This document shows, piece after piece, positions 1 through 6,313 of a stretch of DNA of 9,672 nucleotides. Source of the stretch: DATMER01 sp036266195. GTDB taxonomy: Bacteria > Acidobacteriota > Thermoanaerobaculia > Multivoradales > UBA5704. Under the pieces are notes generated by a model. That model did not search any database. It had not been told where the DNA came from and was given only the letters and a program-made list of their open reading frames with translations. The position numbers were made by a program, and so were the translations under genes. How positions within the stretch are numbered: position 1 is the stretch's first letter; each line of letters opens with the position of its first letter. The stretch lies in assembly GCA_036266195.1 (NCBI GenBank), contig DATANP010000341.1, positions 1-9,672 of the forward strand, in the 5' to 3' direction.

Positions 1-686
1 AAGTGGACGATATGGAAGGGTCTCTTCTCCTTGCGCGCCGTCGAAATCAGCTCTTCGAGCCGGGAGAGCGTCGGCGGCTGGCAGAATTCCAGCTCGACCG
101 CGCCCTCCGGCAGGAGGTCGAGGGCGTCGAGCAGGGGGGCCATGCTGCTGCGCGGGTCGATGAAGCCCGCCTTCGAAGGCCGCGCCACGATCAGCAGCAG
201 ACGCAGGGGGAACTTGAATTGCAGGGATCTCGCGGCTCCGGGCTTGGCGCCGATGAGCTGACGGCGAATCGAAACGCCTTGGAACGCCAGCGGGCCACGC
301 CGGTCGCGCATCAGCTCCCAGGGCTGCTGGAGGAATTGGCTCTGGTCCGAACCCAGGGTGAGCAGGACCGGCCGTCCGTCCTTTGAGGCTTCGAGCAGGT
401 TGCGGTAGACGTGGGTGCCCTCGGCGGTGCCGAAGCAGGCTTCGAAAAGCTGCCGGCCCCAGGTGTCGATCTTCGCCTCGACTCCTTGCGCTCGCACCCG
501 CGTCCCGGCGCCGACGAAGTCGTAGTAGTCCTCCAGATACCAGCGCAGGTTCGCCGCGTCGGCCACGGTCAGCGGCAGGTCGAGATTGAAGGGCTCGGAT
601 TCCTGGCCGCCCTCCTCGATCCAGCGGGCCCGGTAGCCCCCATCCTGCCGGTTCACGACGAGGCGTACCGGATAGACGTCTTCCAT
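1..686 (-). CDS. CHAT-domain (caspase-like) protein, N-terminal 228 residues; C-terminus beyond the left edge
   Basis: Reading the minus strand from ATG at 686-684 gives an uninterrupted frame to the window edge. A purine-rich GGGAGGGG lies about 6-8 nt upstream as the ribosome binding site. Residues 45-100 (LRWYLEDYYDF, then WGRQLFEACFG, then VYRNLLEA) match the helical region that precedes many CHAT domains. QPWELMRD (about 121-128) and the SIRRQL strand (139-144) follow. Residues 161-170 (LRLLLIVARP) start the caspase-like Rossmann core, and the visible part ends in PFHIVH, which in this family normally continues into the D-G-H-G catalytic histidine. The catalytic His and Cys therefore lie just outside the window and their presence cannot be checked. 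CHAT proteins are caspase-fold (clan CD) proteases, some of them acting in regulated proteolysis or defence. The partner domain (TPR, AAA, TIR or other) is unknown. The gene is transcribed away from the M16 operon, so a functional link is not implied. The CHAT assignment is firm; the role is not. Confidence 0.85.
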   Translation of the reverse strand, partial: MEDVYPVRLVVNRQDGGYRARWIEEGGQESEPFNLDLPLTVADAANLRWYLEDYYDFVGAGTRVRAQGVEAKIDTWGRQLFEACFGTAEGTHVYRNLLEASKDGRPVLLTLGSDQSQFLQQPWELMRDRRGPLAFQGVSIRRQLIGAKPGAARSLQFKFPLRLLLIVARPSKAGFIDPRSSMAPLLDALDLLPEGAVELEFCQPPTLSRLEELISTARKEKRPFHIVH

Positions 687-711
687 CGCGCGCCCCTCCC
701 TTTGCGGATGC

Positions 712-728
712 TTCAAGGATATCTTGAA
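712..728. promoter_or_regulatory. Short inverted repeat TTCAAG-N5-CTTGAA upstream of the CHAT gene
   Basis: A perfect 6-bp inverted repeat with a GATAT spacer sits about 26 bp upstream of the CHAT start codon. It is AT-richer than its surroundings. Its place and symmetry fit a dimeric repressor operator, but no known regulator box is recognised and a 6-bp arm can occur by chance. Confidence 0.3.
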
Positions 729-742
729 AGACCCCTCCCCAT

Positions 743-767
743 CCCTCCCCTGCTTCGCAGGAGAGGG
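743..767. repeat. Pyrimidine/purine hairpin, possible dispersed palindromic element
   Basis: The left arm CCCTCCCCTGC (743-753) pairs with GCAGGAGAGGG (757-767) at 10 of 11 positions around a TTC loop. It lies inside a longer C/T-rich stretch (about 730-785). There is no T-tract on either strand to make it a good intrinsic terminator. Its CTCCC/GGGAG arms resemble the hairpins at 3925-3952 and 8680-8701, which suggests a REP-like dispersed palindrome. That family membership is inference. Confidence 0.45.
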
Positions 768-881
768 CGCCCCCTCCCGCTCTTGGTTAGAGCCGGCGAG
801 GATGCCGGCGCTCCCAGCTCTCCCTAAACTCCCGGACGCCGGCACCCGTATACACCCGGCGGGGGTAGAATTTCCTTCTCC

Positions 882-900
882 CCGGACCACGACGGTCCGG
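882..900. promoter_or_regulatory. Inverted repeat CCGGACC-N5-GGTCCGG upstream of the first M16 gene
   Basis: A perfect 7-bp inverted repeat with a 5-nt ACGAC spacer lies 22 bp upstream of the M16 start codon and about 10 bp downstream of the -10-like TAGAAT at 866-871. It could be an operator, or a GC-rich 5'-end hairpin in the mRNA leader. The sequence alone does not decide between the two. Confidence 0.4.
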
Positions 901-922
901 CCATCTATCGAGGACAACCTGC

Positions 923-2455
923 ATGAGCCGACAGCCTCTCTTCCGGCGGGTCTTCAGGAGAACGTGGGCGGGTCTCGCGTTGCTCGCGCTCGCTCTGCCC
1001 GTTGCCGGACAGGATCTGAAGTCGTTCGAGGAGCGGACCACGGTCCACAAGCTCGCCAACGGATGGACGTTCATCCTCGTCGAGCGGCCGGTCGCACCGG
1101 TGTTTTCCTTCTGCACGCTGGCCGACGTGGGCTCGGCGCAGGAGGTGCCCGGGATCACCGGGCTTGCCCACATGTTCGAGCACATGGCTTTCAAGGGGAG
1201 CCCCCACATCGGCACCAAGGACTGGCCGTCCGAGGAGAAGGCTCTCGCCGCTCTCGAAGCCGCCTACCAGGCCTGGCAGACTGAACGACTCTCTCCGAAG
1301 TCCGATCCGAAGAAGGCCGAGCAGCTCCTCGCCGAGTTCAAGGCCCGCCAGGCCGAGGCTTCCAAGTTCGTCGACGAGACCGGCTTCGACACCATCCTCT
1401 CCCGCGAAGGGGCCACCGGGCTCAACGCGCAGACCGGCGCCGACGAGACCCGGTACTACTACTCCCTGCCGGCGAACAAGCTCGAGCTGTTCGCGTTCCT
1501 CGAATCCGAGCGCTTCCTCCACCCGGTGTTCCGCGAGTTCTACCAGGAGCGCGACGTGGTCCAGGAAGAGCGGCGCATGGGCGAGAGCAGCCCCTTCGGC
1601 CGGATCTTCGAGCAGTTCCAGACCCTCGCCTTCGACTTCCATCCCTATCAGCAGTCGACCATCGGCGCCATGAGCGACCTCCAGTCGTTCACCATGACCG
1701 ACGCCGAGGCGTTCTTCAAGGCCAACTACGTCCCCTCGAACCTGATCACCGCGATCGTCGGCGACATCAAGGCCAAGGAGGTCATCCCGGTCCTGGAGAA
1801 GTACTTCGGCCGCATCCCGGCCCGCCCCGAGCCGCAGCCGCTGCGCACGGTCGAGCCGCCGCAGCAGGGCGAGAAGACCGTGGTCCTGGAGGACCCGGCG
1901 CAGCCGCTCTACCTGGAGGCCTACCACAAGCCCGCCAACAACGGCCCCGACCAGCCGGTCTATGACGCAATCGACGACATCGTCAGCCGCGGCCGCACCT
2001 CGCGCCTGTACCGCACCCTGGTTCGCGACCGGAAGCTGGCGGTGGACGTGAGCTCGTTCACCGGCTTCCCCGGCGAGAAGTATCCGAACCTGTGGGCCGT
2101 GCTGGTCGTGCCGGCCTTCGGCGTGACCAACGAGCAGGTACAGACCGCGCTGCGCGCCGAGCTCGACCGCCTGCGGAGCGAGGACGTCTCCGACGAGGAG
2201 CTGGTCCGCTTCAAGACCCGCGCGAAGGCCGACCTCCTGCGCGGGCTGCGCAGCAACATGGGGCTCGCCAACGAGCTGGTCACCAAGCAGCGCCTCTACG
2301 GCGACTGGCGCGAGCTGTTCCGCTATCTCGACCGGCTCGACAAGGTCAGCAAGGCGGACATCCGCCGGGTGGCCGGCGAGACCTTCCTCAAGACCAACCG
2401 GACGGTGGCCCTGATCGAGTCCAAGCCGTCGGATTCCCCGGAGACGCCGCAATGA
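923..2455 (+). CDS. Exported M16 zinc metallopeptidase, catalytic subunit (pitrilysin/MPP-like, M16B)
   Basis: The 510-residue product begins with a Sec signal peptide: basic n-region to about residue 13, hydrophobic core about 16-26, probable cleavage at VAG|Q near 29/30. It is therefore periplasmic or outer-membrane exposed. The N-terminal M16 domain (about 40-215) contains HMFEH at 83-87, the inverted zinc motif HxxEH: His83 and His87 bind zinc and Glu86 is the general base. The third ligand is probably Glu209 in QERDVVQEERRM. About 122 residues separate His87 from Glu209, against about 70-76 in classic members, because of a charged helical insert at about 103-150. The second M16 domain (about 255-435) has LVRDRKLAV where active single-chain enzymes have R...GLAY, so the tyrosine of the R/Y pair is missing. 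Start choice: GAGG at 910-913, 9 nt upstream of the ATG. The stop overlaps the next start (ATGA). Substrates are peptides or unfolded proteins; the exact target is unknown. Confidence 0.93.
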   Translation: MSRQPLFRRVFRRTWAGLALLALALPVAGQDLKSFEERTTVHKLANGWTFILVERPVAPVFSFCTLADVGSAQEVPGITGLAHMFEHMAFKGSPHIGTKDWPSEEKALAALEAAYQAWQTERLSPKSDPKKAEQLLAEFKARQAEASKFVDETGFDTILSREGATGLNAQTGADETRYYYSLPANKLELFAFLESERFLHPVFREFYQERDVVQEERRMGESSPFGRIFEQFQTLAFDFHPYQQSTIGAMSDLQSFTMTDAEAFFKANYVPSNLITAIVGDIKAKEVIPVLEKYFGRIPARPEPQPLRTVEPPQQGEKTVVLEDPAQPLYLEAYHKPANNGPDQPVYDAIDDIVSRGRTSRLYRTLVRDRKLAVDVSSFTGFPGEKYPNLWAVLVVPAFGVTNEQVQTALRAELDRLRSEDVSDEELVRFKTRAKADLLRGLRSNMGLANELVTKQRLYGDWRELFRYLDRLDKVSKADIRRVAGETFLKTNRTVALIESKPSDSPETPQ

Positions 2456-3921
2456 GCCGCCTGCTGAAAGCTCTCCCCGTTCTGTTCCTCCTGTCGGTTC
2501 CAGTCTCCGGCCAGGTCGAAAAGGCCTCGGACCTCCACTATCCGCCGCTCTCGCGGTTCGAAATCCCCCGGCCGCAGAGGGTCGAGTTGGAGAATGGCCT
2601 CGTCGTCCTTCTCCTCGAAGACCACGAGCTGCCGCTGGTCGAGGTCACGGCCATGGTGCGCGCCGGCTCGGCTCTCGACCCGGCCGCCAAGGTCGGCCTC
2701 GCCGAGCTTGCCGGGGAGGTACTGCGCACGGGCGGCACCGAGACGATGTCCGGCGATCAGCTCGACGACTGGCTGGAGAGCCGCGCCGCCGAGGTGGAGG
2801 TCGGCGTCACGCCCGAGGCCGCCCGCGTCACGCTCTCGTCCCTCAAGCAGGACTTCCCCGACGCGCTCCGCGTCTTCTCGGACGTGCTCCGCCGGCCTGC
2901 CTTCGACGCCAAGAAGATGGAGGTGGAGCGCAACAAGGCGGTCGCCGACGTCGCCCGCCAGAACGACGAGATGTTCGACATCCTCTTCCGGGAGTTCAGC
3001 AAGATCATCTACGGCCCCGACTCTCCGTACGGATGGAGCCCGACCTATGCCACGCTCGGCGCCATCCGGCGCGACGACCTCGTGGCCTGGCACCGGCAGG
3101 GTTTCCACCCGGACCGGACCGTGATCGGCGTGACCGGCGACATCTCGGCCGACGAGGCCCTTCGCCTGGTCCGCCAGGCGTTCGGCGACTGGCCGCGCAG
3201 TACTTCCTCCGGCACGGGCGGCACGGGCGCGAAGCCGCCCGCGCCCACCTGGCGGGAGCGGGTGGCTCCCGGCGTCTACGTGGCCGAGAAGAACGAGTTC
3301 AAGCAGTCCGGCGTCATGCTGGGCCACCTCGGCGTCCGCCGGGACGACCCCGACTACTACGCGCTGGAGCTGATGAACCACATCCTGGGCACCTCGTATG
3401 CGTCGCGCCTGTTCGTCAACGTGCGCGGCAAAAAGGGGCTCGCCTACACGGTCAACGGCCAGGTCGCCAGCCAGTGGGACCACCCCGGGATGGCCACGCT
3501 CTTCATGAGCACCAAGGTCAACACCACCGCGGCCGGCATCGACGCCCTGCTGGAAGAGGCCCGCAACATCATCACCTCCCCGCCGAGCCAGGAGGAGATC
3601 GAGCGCTCCCGGCGGGCCCTGCTCGATTCGTTCGTGTTCCGCGTCGACTCGCCGCGGAAGGTGATGAACCAGGCGCTGCTGCTGGAGTTCCACGGCTATC
3701 CGGCGGACTGGCTCGCGCGCTACCGCGCCGGCATCGAAGCGGTGACGCCGGCCCAGGTGCGCGACGCCGCGGCCCGCCACCTCCACCCGCAGGATTTCGC
3801 CATCTTCGTGGTCGGCCCGTCGGAGGGCCGCGACCGGCCGCTCACCGATTTTGGCAAGGTTACTCCCATCGATATCACTCTTGCCGAACCGCCTGTCTCG
3901 AAACCCGGGAACAAACGTTAG
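2452..3921 (+). CDS. Exported M16 peptidase-family protein, non-catalytic partner subunit
   Basis: The 489-residue product starts at the ATG inside the ATGA overlap with the upstream stop, so translation is probably coupled. The hydrophobic N-terminus (about 6-18) ends in VSG|Q, a likely signal peptidase site near 20/21. The N-terminal M16 domain (about 42-195) aligns GLAELAGEV (82-90) with the GLAHMFEHM of the upstream protein. All three HxxEH residues are replaced (Glu85, Gly88, Glu89), so it cannot bind catalytic zinc there. The C-terminal M16 domain (about 203-390) keeps FVNVRGKKGLAY (321-332), giving Arg325 and Tyr332 of the R/Y pair that positions substrate in M16 enzymes. In established M16B heterodimers, one subunit carries HxxEH and the other carries the R/Y pair, exactly as here. 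A Gly/Thr/Pro-rich linker (about 249-265) joins the two halves. It is not a pseudogene: it is full length with intact folding motifs. It is followed directly by a terminator. Confidence 0.92.
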   Translation: MSRLLKALPVLFLLSVPVSGQVEKASDLHYPPLSRFEIPRPQRVELENGLVVLLLEDHELPLVEVTAMVRAGSALDPAAKVGLAELAGEVLRTGGTETMSGDQLDDWLESRAAEVEVGVTPEAARVTLSSLKQDFPDALRVFSDVLRRPAFDAKKMEVERNKAVADVARQNDEMFDILFREFSKIIYGPDSPYGWSPTYATLGAIRRDDLVAWHRQGFHPDRTVIGVTGDISADEALRLVRQAFGDWPRSTSSGTGGTGAKPPAPTWRERVAPGVYVAEKNEFKQSGVMLGHLGVRRDDPDYYALELMNHILGTSYASRLFVNVRGKKGLAYTVNGQVASQWDHPGMATLFMSTKVNTTAAGIDALLEEARNIITSPPSQEEIERSRRALLDSFVFRVDSPRKVMNQALLLEFHGYPADWLARYRAGIEAVTPAQVRDAAARHLHPQDFAIFVVGPSEGRDRPLTDFGKVTPIDITLAEPPVSKPGNKR

Positions 3922-3924
3922 CGG

Positions 3925-3952
3925 AATGCCTCCCCTTCGGGGGAGGTATTTT
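3925..3952 (+). terminator. Intrinsic terminator after the M16 operon, UUCG tetraloop
   Basis: CCTCCCC (3929-3935), loop TTCG (3936-3939) and GGGGAGG (3940-3946) form a perfect GC stem with the extra-stable C(UUCG)G loop. The stem can extend outward with a G-U, a U-A and two A-U pairs to 3925-3950. It runs into ATTTT just 4 nt after the M16 stop codon. It should separate the M16 operon from the sigma-54-driven genes downstream. Confidence 0.8.
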
Positions 3953-3972
3953 GCAAATCCTACAGTTCCCTC

Positions 3973-4004
3973 CCTCTCCGGACCGCCCCGAAACCTCTCT
4001 GGAC
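3973..4004. promoter_or_regulatory. Tandem 11-bp direct repeats, 21 bp apart, upstream of the sigma-54 promoter
   Basis: CCTCTCCGGAC (3973-3983) recurs as CCTCTCTGGAC (3994-4004) with one mismatch and a period of exactly 21 bp, two helical turns. The copies lie about 57 and 36 bp upstream of the -24 GG and so face the same side of the helix. Sigma-54 promoters need an upstream enhancer-binding protein, and paired phased sites are a typical layout. The region is C/T-rich, so chance similarity is possible. Confidence 0.35.
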
Positions 4005-4037
4005 GTACAAAGAAGCTTGTCCTTCCGTGTGCTTTCT

Positions 4038-4056
4038 CTGGCACGCACGTTGCTTG
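4038..4056 (+). promoter_or_regulatory. Sigma-54 (RpoN) -24/-12 promoter for the glycan gene set
   Basis: CTGGCACG-CACG-TTGCTTG matches the sigma-54 consensus YTGGCACG-N4-TTGCW at every defined position, with the invariant GG at 4040-4041 and GC at 4052-4053 in correct spacing. Transcription would start near 4064-4066, giving a leader of about 60 nt before the epimerase start at 4125. It lies between a strong terminator and a strong Shine-Dalgarno, as expected for a genuine promoter. Sigma-54 transcription strictly requires an ATP-driven enhancer-binding protein, which is not encoded in the window. Confidence 0.85.
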
Positions 4057-4124
4057 TCGTTGGAAGGGAGAATGGGCGGTGTGGTTTTCCTCGATTGCCC
4101 AACCCCACGACAAGGAGGGAATGG

Positions 4125-5243
4125 ATGGCAGTAAGGGTCCTGATCACAGGCGGGGCTGGCTTTATCGGATCACATCTGGCAGACGAGCTCATCGAACATG
4201 GTTACGAGGTGCGAGCGCTGGACAACCTGTCGGATCAGGTTCACGGCCCCAGTGCGGGCCGGCCTGCCTACCTCCATTCTGACGTGGAGCTGATCGAAGG
4301 GGACGTCCGCGATCCGGAGGCGGTGCGGTCGGCCCTGGAGGGGGTCGACGCCGTCTATCACTTCGCGGCGCGGGTGGGCGTCGGCCAGAGCATGTACGAG
4401 ATTGAGAAGTACACCTCGGTCAACAACCTCGGGACGGCGGTGCTGCTGGAGGCCCTGGTCGAAAAGCCCGTCCGGCGGCTGGTCGTGGCGTCCAGCATGA
4501 GCATCTACGGTGAGGGGCTCTACCGCGATGCCGAAGGCCGGCTGGTAAGCGGCCTGGAGCGGAGCCTCGAAAGCCTAAAGGCCCACGACTGGGAGGTGCG
4601 CGACGAGCTCGGCGAGGCGCTCACGCCGGTGCCCACGCCGGAGTCGAAAACGCCGTGCCTCTCCTCCGTGTACGCGCTGTCGAAGTACGACCAGGAGCGG
4701 CTCTGCCTGATGACCGGCCGGGCCTACTCGATCCCGACCGTGGCGCTGCGCTTCTTCAACGTCTACGGCACGCGGCAGGCGCTTTCGAACCCCTACACCG
4801 GGGTGCTGGCGATCTTCGCCTCGCGCCTGCTCAACGGCAACCCGCCGCTGATCTTCGAGGACGGCCGCCAGATGCGCGACTTCGTCCACGTCTCGGACGT
4901 GGCCCGCGCCTGCCGGCTGGCGCTGGAGGTCGAGGGGGCCCGTGACCAGGTCTTCAACGTCGGCAGCGGCCGGCAGTACACCGTTTTAGAGATCGCACGG
5001 GCCATGGCCGAGACCCTCGGCCGGAAGGGATCGCAGCCGGAGATCACGGGCAAGTACCGGGTCGGAGACATCCGCCACTGTGTCGCAGACATCACTTTGG
5101 CGCGGCGGGTCCTGGGGTACGAGCCCCAGATGCCGCTCCAGCAGGGATTGGTCGAACTGTCGTCCTGGCTGGAGGGACAGGTGGCGAGCGACCGCGTGGC
5201 CGAGGCGCGCGACGAGCTGGCCGCGCGGGGGTTGACGGTATGA
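4125..5243 (+). CDS. Extended SDR NAD-dependent nucleotide-sugar epimerase/dehydratase
   Basis: The 372-residue cytoplasmic protein has the Rossmann motif GGAGFIG (G9, G12, G15) and Asp33 in ALDNLS, which favours NAD(H). The catalytic set Ser124 (ASSMSIYGEG), Tyr183 and Lys187 (SVYALSKYDQ) is complete. RFFNVYG (209-215) and QMRDFVHVSDV (249-259) are typical of sugar-nucleotide epimerases. Between Tyr128 and Tyr183 there are 55 residues, against 21 in E. coli GalE; the extra loop (about 131-178) is charged and distinctive. Proteins with such a loop are sometimes annotated as dTDP-L-rhamnose 4-epimerase or UDP-glucose 4-epimerase, but the substrate cannot be settled here. Start: ATG 4125 is chosen over the out-of-frame ATG at 4121 because AAGGAGGG (4112-4119) lies 5 nt upstream and the frame enters the Rossmann strand at once. 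It is the first gene after the sigma-54 promoter and overlaps the next gene by ATGA. Confidence 0.9.
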   Translation: MAVRVLITGGAGFIGSHLADELIEHGYEVRALDNLSDQVHGPSAGRPAYLHSDVELIEGDVRDPEAVRSALEGVDAVYHFAARVGVGQSMYEIEKYTSVNNLGTAVLLEALVEKPVRRLVVASSMSIYGEGLYRDAEGRLVSGLERSLESLKAHDWEVRDELGEALTPVPTPESKTPCLSSVYALSKYDQERLCLMTGRAYSIPTVALRFFNVYGTRQALSNPYTGVLAIFASRLLNGNPPLIFEDGRQMRDFVHVSDVARACRLALEVEGARDQVFNVGSGRQYTVLEIARAMAETLGRKGSQPEITGKYRVGDIRHCVADITLARRVLGYEPQMPLQQGLVELSSWLEGQVASDRVAEARDELAARGLTV

Positions 5244-6313
5244 CCCAGAAGAGCGTCCTGATCACCGGCGGCGCCGGCTTCATCGGCACCAACGTCGCCG
5301 ACCGGCTCGCCTCGTCCGGCCGGCGGGTGCGGATCCTCGACAACCTCTCCCGCGCCGGGGTCGAGAAGAACCTCGCCTGGCTCAAGGAGACGCACGGCGA
5401 CCGCATCCAGTTCCAGCGCGCCGACGTGCGCGATCCGTTCGCGATGCGGCGCGCCATGGCCGGGGTCGAAGCGGTCTTCCACTTCGCGGCCCAGGTGGCG
5501 GTGACGACCAGCCTCGAAGACCCGATCCACGACTTCGAGGTCAACGCCCATGGCACGGTCAACGTCCTCGAGACCGCGCGCGCCGAGAGCGAGCCGCCGG
5601 TGGTGCTCTTCACGTCCACGAACAAGGTCTATGGCGGGATGGAGGACGTGAAGCTGCGCTTCGACGGCCTGCGTTACGAGCCCGCCGATCCGGATCTGCG
5701 CGCCCGCGGCTTCTCCGAGGAGCGGCGGCTGGACTTCCACAGCCCTTATGGCTGCTCGAAGGGGACCGCCGACCAGTATGTGCTCGACTGCGCGCGGAGC
5801 TACGGGCTGCGCACCGCGGTCTTCCGCATGAGCTGCATCTACGGGCCGCACCAGTTCGGCACCGAGGACCAGGGCTGGGTGGCGCACTTCCTCATCCGGG
5901 CGCTCGAAGGGCGGCCGATCACGCTGTACGGCGACGGCATGCAGGTGCGGGACATCCTCTACGTCGACGACCTCGTCGACGCCTTTCTGCTCGCCTGGGA
6001 GAACATCGACGCGGTCTCCGGCCAGGCCTTCAACATGGGCGGCGGACCGTCGAACACGATCTCCCTGCTGGAGCTGATCGACCTGATCGGCAAGCTCCAC
6101 GGCGAGCGGCCGCGGGTGTCCTTCGAGGGATGGCGCACGGGCGATCAGCGCTACTACGTGTCGGACACCCGCCGGTTCCAGGCGGCCACGGGCTGGTGTC
6201 CGCGTGTAAACGCGAAGGAGGGCGTCGGCAACCTTTACAACTGGCTGGCGGAGGTGCGGGGGCTGGTCGTTCCGCTCGGGGCGCCGCTCGCCGCGGCGGG
6301 CCGGCATGCCTGA
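5240..6313 (+). CDS. CDP-paratose 2-epimerase-like SDR (TyvE/RfbE family)
   Basis: The 357-residue protein has GGAGFIG (G10, G13, G16), Asp34 in ILDNLS for NAD, and the catalytic set Thr127 (FTSTNKVYG), Tyr170 and Lys174 (SPYGCSKGTADQYVLD). RMSCIYGPHQFGTEDQGW (196-213) and QVRDILYVDDL (235-245) are strongly characteristic of the CDP-tyvelose/paratose 2-epimerase group, which inverts C2 of a CDP-3,6-dideoxyhexose through an oxidised intermediate. Many bacteria outside the tyvelose pathway carry homologues, and none of the other CDP-dideoxyhexose genes (ascA/B/C or rfbF/G/H/S types) is visible here. The true substrate is therefore uncertain. Its start overlaps the upstream stop by 4 bp (ATGA), giving translational coupling with the other epimerase. 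The two epimerases are only distantly alike and are not a recent duplication. Confidence 0.88.
   Translation: MTQKSVLITGGAGFIGTNVADRLASSGRRVRILDNLSRAGVEKNLAWLKETHGDRIQFQRADVRDPFAMRRAMAGVEAVFHFAAQVAVTTSLEDPIHDFEVNAHGTVNVLETARAESEPPVVLFTSTNKVYGGMEDVKLRFDGLRYEPADPDLRARGFSEERRLDFHSPYGCSKGTADQYVLDCARSYGLRTAVFRMSCIYGPHQFGTEDQGWVAHFLIRALEGRPITLYGDGMQVRDILYVDDLVDAFLLAWENIDAVSGQAFNMGGGPSNTISLLELIDLIGKLHGERPRVSFEGWRTGDQRYYVSDTRRFQAATGWCPRVNAKEGVGNLYNWLAEVRGLVVPLGAPLAAAGRHA

Larger units (their letters stand above)
687..922. other. Divergent intergenic region between the CHAT gene and the M16 peptidase operon
   Basis: This 236-bp region must hold promoters for both flanking genes. No strong sigma-70 pair is visible. 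The best -10-like hexamer on the plus strand is TAGAAT at 866-871, with no good -35 at 17 bp. Two inverted repeats (712-728 and 882-900) and one pyrimidine/purine hairpin (743-767) are listed separately. The forward open frames crossing this region have no ribosome binding site and resemble no family, so no gene is called here. Confidence 0.6.

Noticed and set aside
411..827. Forward open frames over the CHAT gene and the intergenic region
   Set aside because: The minus-strand CHAT reading has strong family motifs throughout 1-686; the forward frames are Arg/Pro-rich and lack a ribosome binding site.
905..2452. Long antisense open frame (515 codons) opposite the first M16 gene
   Set aside because: Low-complexity Leu/Gly/Val/Arg-rich product with no family motif and no ribosome binding site. 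It is the usual mirror frame of a high-GC gene.
2452..3921. Second M16 gene as a decayed pseudogene because the zinc motif is lost
   Set aside because: It is full length, keeps the signal peptide and R/Y pair and is coupled to the active subunit. This is the normal non-catalytic partner pattern.
2323..4113. Long antisense open frame (596 codons) opposite the second M16 gene and the sigma-54 promoter
   Set aside because: It runs across a real terminator and promoter, has Arg/Gly/Val-rich composition and resembles no family; it exists because GC-rich codons exclude stops.
4065..4124. Possible riboswitch or structured leader before the first epimerase gene
   Set aside because: Only about 60 nt long, with short TGGGC/GCCCA pairing (4073-4077 with 4097-4101). 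No known riboswitch core fits.
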